DNA from: Prevotella corporis DSM 18810 = JCM 8529
GTDB taxonomy: Bacteria; Bacteroidota; Bacteroidia; Bacteroidales; Bacteroidaceae
Assembly (NCBI RefSeq): GCF_000430525.1
Contig: NZ_AUME01000012.1
Location: 1 to 64,000 of the forward strand
DNA: 64,000 nt
Reading direction: 5' to 3'
Shown: positions 1 through 7,902 of the stretch, one piece after another
Layout of the letters: each line of letters starts with the position of its first letter
Position numbering within the stretch: the first letter of the stretch is position 1
Notes under the pieces: generated by a model
What the model was told of the DNA's origin: nothing
What the model saw: the letters and a program-made list of their open reading frames with translations, nothing else
Database searches by the model: none
Made by a program: the position numbers and the translations under genes

Positions 1-1
1 C

Positions 2-304
2 GGACTGTGCCACTCACTGCGCATAATCTTCGCCAAGAACACCATCAAGGATGCAGCCAGGCTCTCCATGGCACGGTGGTACAATAAAGTTGAAGAGGCA
101 GACTTCCATTCATTCAATGTGATTGCTGCCACATTCTACGAGCATTATGATGAGATATTGAACTTCTATAACAACAGATCTTCGAATGCCATGGCAGAAT
201 CGTTCAATGCCAAAATTAAACTTTTCCGAGCCAATCTAAGAGGAGTGGCAGACAAGAAGTTCTTTTTATTCAGAATTGCAAAACTATATGCCTATCCCCA
301 TTGA
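2..304 (+). CDS. ISL3-type transposase, C-terminal part (cut by window edge)
   Basis: The reading frame is open from the left edge and ends in TGA, so only about the last 100 residues are visible and the true start lies outside the window. The segment has the look of the C-terminal DDE domain of ISL3-family transposases: a WYN tract, an NNRSSNAMAESFNAKIK stretch that matches the family's conserved region around its last acidic residue (the E of AESFNAKIK), and a short basic tail ending FFLFRIAKLY. The family catalyses cut-and-paste movement of its own element. Directly downstream lies a headless outer-membrane protein gene, which suggests this copy inserted into it. Whether the element is intact cannot be judged from here. 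Family assignment is fairly confident; the exact IS is unknown. Confidence 0.75.
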   Translation, partial: GLCHSLRIIFAKNTIKDAARLSMARWYNKVEEADFHSFNVIAATFYEHYDEILNFYNNRSSNAMAESFNAKIKLFRANLRGVADKKFFLFRIAKLYAYPH

Positions 305-333
305 TTTTCTACTGAGCCATTAATATTCCAATT

Positions 334-627
334 ATGGCAAACGTTTACGTAGTTAAAGGACTTGCTGTTAAGTTGGGTATTCAGCCTGGTTTCAAGGTGA
401 ATAGCGAAATAAAGGCAGATGTAAAAACACCCGTTGGTGATGGTGCAAAATCTCGTGAAATTGAAGCAAAGTCGTTCGATTTTTCTCTTCCTGTAGGTAT
501 TTCTTACGAGTATGCAAATTTCCAGCTTGACGCAAGATATAACTTTGGCTTGACAAAGGTTTTTGATAATGGCGATTCTAAGAACAGCGTATTCCAGATT
601 ACTTTGGGTTATAAATTTGACCTGTAA
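334..627 (+). pseudogene. outer-membrane beta-barrel protein, 5'-truncated
   Basis: This 97-codon stretch encodes alternating hydrophobic/polar strands (GLAVKLGIQPGFKV, FSLPVGISYEY, FQLDARYNFGL) and ends in VFQITLGYKFDL, a typical C-terminal beta strand with terminal aromatic and hydrophobic residues recognised by the BAM machinery. It resembles the last five or so strands of the PorT/OmpX-like barrel proteins common in Bacteroidetes. Those proteins are usually about 180-230 residues with a signal peptide; here the N-terminal half is missing and the ATG at 334 is internal, not a real start. An in-frame TGA at 313-315 lies in the transposon side of the junction. I read it as a remnant left by the upstream insertion. 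It is unlikely to be exported. Confidence 0.7.
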
Positions 628-652
628 TAACAAGCATTCAATAAATAATTTA

Positions 653-688
653 ATGGGAACTTCCTCTTTGGCAGTTCCCATTTTTATT
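653..688 (+). terminator. Rho-independent terminator after the barrel gene
   Basis: A perfect 9-bp inverted repeat (atgggaact at 653-661, agttcccat at 673-681) with an 11-nt loop is followed by TTTTATTTA. It lies about 25 bp after the stop of the truncated barrel gene, so it probably belonged to the intact gene. Confidence 0.8.
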
Positions 689-732
689 TAGTAATGAGCA
701 CGTAAATTATTTTTCAAAAAAATGTGGAAAGC

Positions 733-764
733 TTTGGCTTTTCCGTAAAAAAACCTTACCTTTG
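733..764 (+). promoter_or_regulatory. Bacteroidetes-type promoter of tRNA-Lys
   Basis: TTTG at 733-736 and TACCTTTG at 757-764 are separated by 20 bp, matching the -33 TTTG / -7 TAnnTTTG consensus of the Bacteroidetes housekeeping sigma factor. It sits about 20 bp before the tRNA. Confidence 0.8.
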
Positions 765-784
765 CATTCGCAAAATCGAAATGA

Positions 785-857
785 GCACCCTTAGCTCAGT
801 TGGTAGAGCAACTGACTCTTAATCAGTGGGTCTAGGGTTCGAATCCCTAAGGGTGTA
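785..857 (+). tRNA. tRNA-Lys (anticodon CTT)
   Basis: The sequence folds as a full cloverleaf. The acceptor is GCACCCT/AGGGTGT with a G-U first pair, followed by the D arm GCTCAGTTGGTAGAGC. The anticodon arm is ACTGA-CTCTTAA-TCAGT with anticodon CTT at positions 34-36, and the T arm is TAGGGTTCGAATCCCTA. The discriminator base is A and CCA is not encoded. It decodes AAG. The gene stands alone between its own promoter and terminator, next to the end of the polysaccharide locus; tRNA genes are common boundaries for variable loci, but no attachment-site duplication was seen. Confidence 0.97.
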
Positions 858-867
858 CAAAAGTAAT

Positions 868-905
868 GAGGATATATCGAATTGATATATCCTCTTATTT
901 TTTTA
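868..905 (+). terminator. terminator after tRNA-Lys
   Basis: A perfect 11-bp stem (gaggatatatc at 868-878, gatatatcctc at 884-894) with a 5-nt loop is followed by TTATTTTTTTT. It ends tRNA transcription. It also lies just beyond the stop of the minus-strand gene ending at 903 and may help stop that transcript, though the T tract on that side is weak. Confidence 0.85.
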
Positions 906-2012
906 ATCTATACTTCTTCTAAGCTTTGCTTTGTATATCATATGCCACCACCTGGACAAAGGTCTCCCCCAAATGGTTTCTGCTGGAAATTCAAAAGCAA
1001 AATGTAAATTTCTATATATCTCAACAAAGTATTGCTCATACACAGACTTGCCACTAAACGAGAAGCGTTTGTCATGAAAACCGAAATTGCCACTGAGGAT
1101 AATTTCTTTTTCAAGTAACTTTCCTATCTTCTTATTTGGTTCCATGAGTAGATATTTATCCTCGAGTCCCAAATCTTCTTTCATGATATACATGACAGCA
1201 GATGCGAACTTAAACATATTAAAGCGTTTCAGATTGGCTATTGTCTCAGCTTTCTCATCGGTAGTGGTTCCTTGTTTTAGAAGATAGTAATAGTCTATCA
1301 TTTGTCTCAGACCGATTCCTTCAAAGAAAAAATGATGCATGAGATGTGACATCTGGAATATCCTGTCAAAGTCTGGTGTTAGCGTATTGATAATGCCAAT
1401 TTTTTCAGGAAGTTGCTTTTTGTTTTGAAACTGTTCTTTTTTATGCAGGTTAAAATACTTCCTCATTCTGTACTCATAGAAAAGGTTTCCCATGAATGAT
1501 GGAAAGAAATGTAGCTCCACAGGAGTTTTAGAGTATCTTACTTGGATATGATGGTATCCTATTTCAGACTTTGCGTCTAATCGTCTTGCTATTTTTATGA
1601 TTTCATCGGCAGCCGCATCTACCCACAAGTCAATATCCCCAGGGGTTCTCATAAATGGATCTGGATACATCAAAGCATTTGCTTGACCTTTCATCACACA
1701 GGTGTCTAAATCAAATTTTTCCTTAAAATCCTTTGTAATCTTTACAGCATCTTTATAAACTTGTCTATTTACCCTTTCTATATTGATATAATAATGGTAA
1801 AACATCATTATATATTTTGCATCGGGTTTAAATTGACTTTTCTCAAGTTTCTTTATTCCTTGGAATAGTATGCCCATGATGGTTTGTTCTCTACCAAATT
1901 GATACAAACCATCCCAATCCATTTTCATTATTGACTCCGGTTCTTTATAATTGTCGTTTAGACAGAACCTTACAAATTCAAAATAGTCATTGACTTTCTC
2001 GTTATATTCCAT
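903..2012 (-). CDS. nucleotidyltransferase-like protein (NTP_transf_5 type)
   Basis: This 369-residue protein carries the Pol-beta-like nucleotidyltransferase core seen in PF14907-type proteins of polysaccharide loci. There is a KGQANALMYPDPFMRTPGDI stretch (about 108-127) followed by DLWVD, which supplies the GDID metal-binding aspartates at about 125-128, and further on a histidine-rich helix (MSHLMHHFFFEG). The family's substrate is not established; members cluster with capsule and glycan genes and are presumed to transfer a nucleotide or phosphate group to a glycan or lipid intermediate. It starts 6 bp after the stop of the aminotransferase gene, so the two form an operon at the end of the locus. 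The family call is good; its activity is unknown. Confidence 0.75.
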   Translation of the reverse strand: MEYNEKVNDYFEFVRFCLNDNYKEPESIMKMDWDGLYQFGREQTIMGILFQGIKKLEKSQFKPDAKYIMMFYHYYINIERVNRQVYKDAVKITKDFKEKFDLDTCVMKGQANALMYPDPFMRTPGDIDLWVDAAADEIIKIARRLDAKSEIGYHHIQVRYSKTPVELHFFPSFMGNLFYEYRMRKYFNLHKKEQFQNKKQLPEKIGIINTLTPDFDRIFQMSHLMHHFFFEGIGLRQMIDYYYLLKQGTTTDEKAETIANLKRFNMFKFASAVMYIMKEDLGLEDKYLLMEPNKKIGKLLEKEIILSGNFGFHDKRFSFSGKSVYEQYFVEIYRNLHFAFEFPAETIWGRPLSRWWHMIYKAKLRRSID

Positions 2013-2018
2013 CTATAA

Positions 2019-3389
2019 TTATAAAATATTATCTTTAATGGAATTAATAATAAATTGTACATCATCATCAGAAACCATCGGACCAGAGGGTAAACATAAT
2101 CCAATTTTAAAAAGTTCCTCACTTACTCCATTTACATAGGCGGGACTATTTTTATATACCGGCTGTAAATGCATCGGCTTCCATAATGGACGACTTTCGA
2201 TATTTACTTTGTCTAATGCATTACGCATAGCCTCTACGTTAGCATTCGGTTCGCATGAAGTATGTGCTTCACCTGTCGCGTGCACGACACCAGCAGCGCC
2301 TCCGACGGCATCTTTCACTGCTGTTGCATAGGCTTTTTCCATTCCCTTGACTTTCAGTGACGGGTCTAAGGTGATTGTATTCAACCAGAAATTAGAATCA
2401 AACTCCTTGCCTGGATTCTTATGGAAAGTTATACCATCAAAATTTTTGAAAGCTTCTTCATATATCTTTGCAACATGTTTGTGATGGGCTATATGTTCGT
2501 CCAGAACAGTCATTTGTCCTCGTCCTATGCCCGCACAAATATTGCTGAGGCGATAGTTATAACCAATTTCCTCATGTTGATAATAAGGGAATGCCTCTCG
2601 GGCTTGTGTTGCAAAAAACATGATTCGATTCTTTGTTTCCTCATCAGGACAAATCAGGGCACCACCGCCACTGGTCGTAATCATCTTATTCCCGTTAAAA
2701 CTTAGCACGCCGTATTTCCCAAAAGTTCCAACTACTTGACCATTATAGCGCGAGCCAAGTCCTTCTGCTGCATCTTCAATTACTGGTATATCATATTTCT
2801 CAGCAATCCCCATGATTTCCTTAATCTTTGCAGGCATTCCATAGAGATAAACCACAATGATAGCCTTGGGTTTCTTACCAGTCTTCTCTATTCTGTCTTT
2901 GATTGCCGACTCCAAGAGGATTGGGTCCATATTCCAGCTATCTCGCTCTGAATCTACAAATACTGGTGTTGCACCAAGATAAGTTACAGGGTGTGAACTG
3001 GCACAGAATGTGAAGCTCTGACAAATCACCTCGTCACCCGCCTTAACACCTAAGGCTATCAATGAGAGATGAATAGCTGAGGTTCCTGAAGCCAAAGCTA
3101 CTACTTGTTTATCCTCCAAGCTTTTATATCCTTTCAGCCAAAGTTTGTCAGGGTTATTTTCATGTGGCTCAATCCTTTGATGATAGCACTCATCAAAGAT
3201 TGTTCTCTGCTTATCCTGTTTTTTTTCTATAGGAGCGTTTGACGATGCGATGAATCTTTTTAATTCGTCTTCAAATGCATTTACATTCGGTCCCAATGGT
3301 ACAACCCAATTGGTGTCAAAAGCTTCCTGTATATACTTCATCTCATTGCCACTCATGTGGGCAAGACACAAATAAATTCTCTTATTCAT
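2019..3389 (-). CDS. DegT/DnrJ/EryC1/StrS-family sugar aminotransferase
   Basis: A pyridoxal-phosphate enzyme of the sugar-nucleotide aminotransferase family, which makes amino sugars (for example 4-amino-6-deoxy sugars) on nucleotide-linked substrates. Visible landmarks are ASGTSAIHLSLIALG (about 100-114) for cofactor phosphate binding, VIEDAAEGLGS (about 203-213) with the pyridine-binding aspartate, SFNGNKMITTSGGG with the Schiff-base lysine near residue 235, and a C-terminal RPLWKPMHLQP substrate-site motif as in PglE-like enzymes. At 456 residues it is longer than the usual 370-400 because of two inserts, one near 50-95 and one Ala/Gly-rich near 345-385. It is the first gene of a two-gene unit with its own likely promoter. 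No matching 4,6-dehydratase for a UDP sugar is adjacent, so its sugar is not defined. Confidence 0.85.
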   Translation of the reverse strand: MNKRIYLCLAHMSGNEMKYIQEAFDTNWVVPLGPNVNAFEDELKRFIASSNAPIEKKQDKQRTIFDECYHQRIEPHENNPDKLWLKGYKSLEDKQVVALASGTSAIHLSLIALGVKAGDEVICQSFTFCASSHPVTYLGATPVFVDSERDSWNMDPILLESAIKDRIEKTGKKPKAIIVVYLYGMPAKIKEIMGIAEKYDIPVIEDAAEGLGSRYNGQVVGTFGKYGVLSFNGNKMITTSGGGALICPDEETKNRIMFFATQAREAFPYYQHEEIGYNYRLSNICAGIGRGQMTVLDEHIAHHKHVAKIYEEAFKNFDGITFHKNPGKEFDSNFWLNTITLDPSLKVKGMEKAYATAVKDAVGGAAGVVHATGEAHTSCEPNANVEAMRNALDKVNIESRPLWKPMHLQPVYKNSPAYVNGVSEELFKIGLCLPSGPMVSDDDVQFIINSIKDNIL

Positions 3390-3514
3390 ATATCTCTTTC
3401 AATTTTTATAATGTGACACAACAACAGCTATCATACAAGTCATTAGCTGTTACAAGTCTAAAATATCACAATATCCCGTAGTTACATCTAGTAGCGTTTT
3501 CTATTTTATCATTG

Positions 3515-3522
3515 CAAAAATA
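3515..3522 (-). promoter_or_regulatory. probable -7 box for the aminotransferase operon
   Basis: TATTTTTG on the minus strand fits TAnnTTTG and lies about 125 bp upstream of the aminotransferase start. There is no exact TTTG at -33, only TTTC-like sequence, so the call is tentative. Confidence 0.45.
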
Positions 3523-3610
3523 CAATAATAAATTGAATAGGTCTGAAAATAATCATTTGATTTTTCAACAACAAGCTACCACACGTGGCACTATCGTCGA
3601 AGGGCGATGT

Positions 3611-3851
3611 TGTTCAACAACGAATGACGCGAATTGAAAGCGAATGACGTTAACAAGACAATGAACCCAACCGGTCTCAATCCGTTTATTCCGCTTTCAA
3701 TCGTTGTTGAAACAACCGAACATATCGAATCCGTGTTATTCGCAGTATGCTGGCGTTAATTGACTTATTCTGTTTATTGTCTTTCTTTTACTTCATTCGT
3801 TGTTGAAACAATCGAATTTGTGTCATTCGAGCGATTCGTTGTCGAAACGAA
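3611..3851. repeat. cluster of TCGTTGTTGAAACAA-type repeats
   Basis: The 20-mers at 3701-3720 and 3797-3816 differ at one position (tcgttgttgaaacaa, then c or t, then cgaa). A diverged third copy (tcgttgtcgaaacgaa) is at 3836-3851, and an inverted copy (tgttcaacaacga) at 3611-3623 could pair with the one at 3701. They fill the middle of an 880-bp gap (3390-4273) with no convincing gene. The rest of the gap is AT-rich and featureless to me. Function is unknown. Confidence 0.6.
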
Positions 3852-4273
3852 ATCAAATGGTTGATTTCGCCAACAGCACCCTTTGGTTAAAATCTTTTAC
3901 AACAACTGCTTTATAATTCGCGTATGTACAAACAAACTAATCCTTGCTTGCAAATACGCAAATTATGAGCGATATTTTATATCGCTCTATTACACAATGC
4001 ATTATAAAGAAAGCACCAATAAAGGATGCTATTTTTCCGCCTTTTCTAACATTAACCCATTGCTTTAATCAAGCAATCTGTATGCATTAATACCCTTAAC
4101 CCATGTTTATTGCATCACTAATCACACCAAATAGCAGCATTATTTCCGAGGTTTTACATAAGAAAGTGATTTTTCATGCCAAATAACCCCAGTAATACCT
4201 ACTCTTTGCCTATTAAATTTTCCTATTGCACCTCTTTGCGACACCCTGTTTTATTGTTATTTTTTAAGACATT

Positions 4274-5467
4274 TCATGATTTCCTCCATGATAATACTTC
4301 ATATTTCTCTTCCACCGTTGTATACCGTTTATATTTGAAAACTCTATTTATAACTTCTATAACATCTTCTAAAAGAACATCCTGTTCTTGTTTTTCACTT
4401 TTTATATATTCATCATATACTGGAACTACTTTAGATATACCATCTGCTCCGATAATATTTTTAATGACAGAAAAAGAACTCTTGAAACAATCGTCAATTA
4501 TATCTATATATAAAATAATGGAATAGTCAGCATACACTCCATCGATATAATAGCCCTCTTTAGGCGTAAAAGAAAAATTTCCCAATGACCATGCAACTAA
4601 TTTTCCATTAACAAGTTCTATGGGTAGAACATCATGAGTATGATTACAAATTACTATATCAGCACCTTCCTTAGTAATAACGTCTACTAAATATTTGGTA
4701 TATTTTCCAACTTCATTATTAAATTGTCCACCTGAATGAAGACAAAATATTACAACATCAGAATTATTTTTTGCATCCTTAATTGTTTGCTTCATTTTAT
4801 CAATATAAAACCGATTATGTTCTAAAGATATTTCTCTCTCATCTACACAATCAACTAAAGAAGATAAATAAAATCGTTGGTAAAAGCGATCTTGAATATT
4901 CCGTGGCATTAATGTCTTAAATATTTTTAAAAGACTACTTTTAAAAAAAGATCTATTTGGAATATGGTCTTGTTGCCTTGTAAGATTAACCATATAAGTT
5001 TCATCTTTGTCTAATATAACTTCATTTGTGGATGAATTTGTTCCATATGTATATGAAATAAAGGAAATTTTCTTATTTTTTATTTCTTTAACAAGAAAAT
5101 TATTTTCCTTATATGTCATTTGGATGCCAGTAAAATCTAAATTATTTTTTCTTAAATTTATTATTGTCTGCCTCAAACCCTCAAGTCCTCTGTCTAAACA
5201 ATGATTGTTAGCAGTTGTAAGAAGAGAGAAACCTGAGTCTCTTAGTGCTTTTAAAAAACATTCTGGAGTATTAAATTCAACGTGGCTTTTTGTATACTTT
5301 AATTCTTTATTCGCTATTGGAGTTTCTAAGCTGCCGCATACATAATCAGAATGAGCAAATAATGATTTGATGCCTTTAAAAACTACATCATAACCTATTT
5401 TTTTCTTTCGTATAATCTTATTTTGTCTCTTGTAACTTAATATGTCACCTGTAAACGCTAATCTCAT
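4274..5467 (-). CDS. capA: CapA-family protein (metallophosphatase-like)
   Basis: A PGA_cap/CapA protein of the calcineurin-like fold. The motifs run in order: LAFTGDIL (residues 3-10, first metal ligands), GSLETP (about 45-50), LLTTANNHCLDRG (about 82-94, the NNH signature), FCLHSGGQFN, VICNHTHDVLP, and LVAWSLGNFSF. In poly-gamma-glutamate producers CapA is a membrane-associated assembly factor; in polysaccharide loci its role is less clear. I take the ATG at 5467 as start, because it begins MRLAFTGD like the family and sits 1 bp after the upstream stop. A TTG at 5476 would add only three residues and overlap the upstream gene. No N-terminal membrane segment is visible, so it may act in the cytoplasm. 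The gene is very AT-rich, like its two upstream neighbours. Confidence 0.85.
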   Translation of the reverse strand: MRLAFTGDILSYKRQNKIIRKKKIGYDVVFKGIKSLFAHSDYVCGSLETPIANKELKYTKSHVEFNTPECFLKALRDSGFSLLTTANNHCLDRGLEGLRQTIINLRKNNLDFTGIQMTYKENNFLVKEIKNKKISFISYTYGTNSSTNEVILDKDETYMVNLTRQQDHIPNRSFFKSSLLKIFKTLMPRNIQDRFYQRFYLSSLVDCVDEREISLEHNRFYIDKMKQTIKDAKNNSDVVIFCLHSGGQFNNEVGKYTKYLVDVITKEGADIVICNHTHDVLPIELVNGKLVAWSLGNFSFTPKEGYYIDGVYADYSIILYIDIIDDCFKSSFSVIKNIIGADGISKVVPVYDEYIKSEKQEQDVLLEDVIEVINRVFKYKRYTTVEEKYEVLSWRKS

Positions 5468-5468
5468 A

Positions 5469-6323
5469 TTATTCAATTCTTAAAAAGCCTCCTCCGGTGT
5501 GAAGGTTTTTATTTAGACCATCTATACAATTCATCTGTTTTTTATTAAGTTCAAAATCAAATATATTAATATTTTGTTTTAACTTAAATAATTTATTAGA
5601 TCTCGGGATTGAAATAACATGCATTTGATACAGCCATCTCAAAATAACTTGAGCCACACTTCGATCAACCTCCTTTGCAATATCAACAAGAACTGGATCT
5701 GAAAGAATTTGCTTAGTTAACATACCCCTTCCAAATGGAGAATAAGCCTCAACTGTTATGTTACGTTGATTGCAATACTCTATAATATCTTTTCTTGTAT
5801 TATATGGGCTTATTTCTATTTGATTTACCGCTGGTAGTATATCTGAAACTTCCGATAACTTTTTTAAATGTTCAGGCTTAAAAGATGACACACCAATTGC
5901 TCGAACTTTTCTTTCATTGTACAATTGTATTAATTCTTCCCACATCCATTCAAAACCATCAAATGGAAAATGAATCAAGTAAAGGTCAAGATAATCAGTT
6001 CCAAGACGTTGGCAGGTCTTTTCAAATGCTTTTTTTACAGATTTTGAGCGAAGTCTAATATTAAACCGAGGATGAAATGAGTAATAAAGATCATTAATAT
6101 GTAACTTAGAAGTTAAAAACAATTCATCTCTATTAATATTATTTTGATTGATACCTATAGATATATCTCTCTCATTTTTATATAACCAAGCAGTATCGTA
6201 CAGAGTATAACCCAAATCAAAAGTTTGCATTATTAATTCCTGAAGTGGTTTCCCTTTTAATGGAAATGTACCCAATCCTACCATCGGCATTTTAACTCCA
6301 TTATTTAATAATGTATATTCCAT
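5469..6323 (-). CDS. aldo/keto reductase
   Basis: A 284-residue NAD(P)H-dependent reductase of the AKR superfamily. The catalytic tetrad is visible: Asp43 in LYDTAWLYKNE, Tyr48 in the same stretch, Lys73 in LTSKLH, and His118 in LYLIHFPFDG. Later come the AIGVSSF and PAVNQIEISPY strands and a C-terminal SIPRSNK cofactor-binding motif. The AKR fold is a cytoplasmic TIM barrel acting on aldehydes, ketones or keto sugars. Its place between a CapA gene and an ATP-grasp gene suggests a role in making or modifying the polysaccharide decoration, but the substrate cannot be read from sequence. It lies 4 bp after the upstream ATP-grasp gene and shares its low GC content. Confidence 0.88.
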   Translation of the reverse strand: MEYTLLNNGVKMPMVGLGTFPLKGKPLQELIMQTFDLGYTLYDTAWLYKNERDISIGINQNNINRDELFLTSKLHINDLYYSFHPRFNIRLRSKSVKKAFEKTCQRLGTDYLDLYLIHFPFDGFEWMWEELIQLYNERKVRAIGVSSFKPEHLKKLSEVSDILPAVNQIEISPYNTRKDIIEYCNQRNITVEAYSPFGRGMLTKQILSDPVLVDIAKEVDRSVAQVILRWLYQMHVISIPRSNKLFKLKQNINIFDFELNKKQMNCIDGLNKNLHTGGGFLRIE

Positions 6324-6327
6324 AAAA

Positions 6328-7416
6328 TTATTTATAATGTTTCATTATATAATCTAACACCTCGGGGGTCATGTTTCCAAACACTGGTCCGCCAGCAATT
6401 TGTACCGAACCTCCCCAATATAAATTGGTTTCTATTAAAAGAGGGTCTCCTTTATCATTGATCGTCAAATCCCAACTTATTAGTTTAGACACATGTATAA
6501 ATCTTGGAGCTAATTTTTTAACCAAGTCTACGCATTTATTATAATTGGGAATAAAACATTCTGAAAAAACAACTCCATTAGGATGTTTTCTGTATTCATT
6601 AAGTTTGCTGTCAAAAGCAGTATCCATAAGTTGGCCGCTGGATTTAATACCACAAACCAAACCTCCACTATGTAAGTGATTAGTAATTGCATCTTTACCA
6701 CCCATGATTATAACAGACGTGCACAAATAAAATTTTCCATCAAGCAACAAAGTAACCATTCTTAATGTATTTACACAAGTACTATTAAACTTGTTCAAAA
6801 CATCATGCTGTTTTACAACGTCTTGTATTATCAGAAACTCTCCTTTATTAAGTATCTGACGTAATGTTTCATTTGAAGAACTTGAATCCCATTTCACGAT
6901 ACCACTCCCTGCGCATGCGTCAACAGAAGGCTTAATGATAATTTGCCCATTTGCTTTACATAAACTTATTGCATGATTTTCTGAAATAACATTATAATTT
7001 TTATCTAAGTAAACCCCATTCTCTTTCCTGCAAATTGTAGTCGGCTGAAGCACATCATAGAAATATAAATCATATAAATTTTTATCATCTAAAATTTTAG
7101 CCTTTTCCCCGTTAGAAAAGAAATTATCTACAATACAATAATAATAACTATCAGGTATATAATATTTTAAAGGGTAATTATAAATATTTGTTTTTTTATA
7201 AATATTAAACCACCGAATATCAAAAGACTTCTTTGTTCGGTAATCTATTAAATACGATTTCCAAAAATTTAATATGTCATCTTTTTCTGTTTTTAAAATT
7301 GGTTTACCATTTAATACTCCTTTTTTTAAATCATTATAACCATCTTTATACCTTGAATAAAAATTAGCTTGTTCATGGAATAGCTCTTTTATTTTTGACT
7401 TTAATTTAGCAATCAT
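6328..7416 (-). CDS. sugar-transfer-associated ATP-grasp protein
   Basis: A 362-residue protein of the ATPgrasp_ST type. The ATP-binding half contains QIIIKPSVDACAGSGIVKW (about 165-183) and FLIIQDVVKQH. A central CVNTLRMVTLL motif is the hallmark of this subfamily, and the C-terminal WDLTINDKGDPLLIETN supplies the metal-binding acidic and Asn residues. ATP-grasp enzymes activate a carboxylate as an acylphosphate and join it to an amine or hydroxyl; this subgroup co-occurs with glycosyltransferases, and the acceptor is presumed to be a sugar. A second member lies upstream at 7903-8969, with a 500-bp gap between. The N-terminal 130 residues are Lys/Tyr-rich and not recognised. All catalytic segments look intact here. 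Confidence 0.82.
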   Translation of the reverse strand: MIAKLKSKIKELFHEQANFYSRYKDGYNDLKKGVLNGKPILKTEKDDILNFWKSYLIDYRTKKSFDIRWFNIYKKTNIYNYPLKYYIPDSYYYCIVDNFFSNGEKAKILDDKNLYDLYFYDVLQPTTICRKENGVYLDKNYNVISENHAISLCKANGQIIIKPSVDACAGSGIVKWDSSSSNETLRQILNKGEFLIIQDVVKQHDVLNKFNSTCVNTLRMVTLLLDGKFYLCTSVIIMGGKDAITNHLHSGGLVCGIKSSGQLMDTAFDSKLNEYRKHPNGVVFSECFIPNYNKCVDLVKKLAPRFIHVSKLISWDLTINDKGDPLLIETNLYWGGSVQIAGGPVFGNMTPEVLDYIMKHYK

Positions 7417-7599
7417 AATATTACTTATTTTACTATTTATAGATAATAAATGTCCGCCTCACTATATTAACGAAATTGTAAGCATTAGTTTTAGCTGACC
7501 ATACATCAATAAATTTGGTTCTTTATCGTTTCGTGTGGGTATCCAGTTTTATATCTCTCGCCATAAGTATCTCATAGGCAAGAGGGCTTCTGCAGCCGT

Positions 7600-7719
7600 T
7601 TATATCCTTATCTCTGTTCTGTCTGTGAAGGCCATAGAATTTTGTCTCTTCGTAATACCATTACCAATGCCATGAATAATGGATTTAAATTTTCTCATCT
7701 TACCTACAAGAAATGTCAT
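7600..7719 (-). other. short open frame in the 7417-7902 gap, possible gene remnant
   Basis: The gap between the two ATP-grasp genes has no clear gene. The longest reasonable minus-strand frame starts at the ATG at 7719 and gives 39 residues beginning MTFLVGKMRKFKSIIHGIG, then a stop. It is basic and protein-like but matches nothing I recognise. The remaining sequence is AT-rich and looks like decayed coding DNA. Confidence 0.2.
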
Positions 7720-7902
7720 AGAGCCATAAATTTTATTCTATAATTTGCACTTCTAATTAGAATTAGCGAAACAATTAAAAGTCACAAGAAAATAAAAATG
7801 TTCAATTTATGTTTATTGGCAAGATTAAAAGCAATTTATATATTATCTCAAAATATAAAACACTCAAAACTTTTATACAACGTATTCTTTATCAATTTTA
7901 TA

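Noticed and set aside
3883-4068. Plus-strand open frame of 61 codons in the 3.4-4.3 kb gap
   Set aside because: AT-rich sequence with an implausible composition, no promoter or neighbour relation and no recognisable motif.
5465-5476. TTG at 5476 as start of capA
   Set aside because: It would overlap the aldo/keto reductase gene and adds only three residues before MRLAFTGD; the ATG at 5467 fits the family and the operon spacing better.
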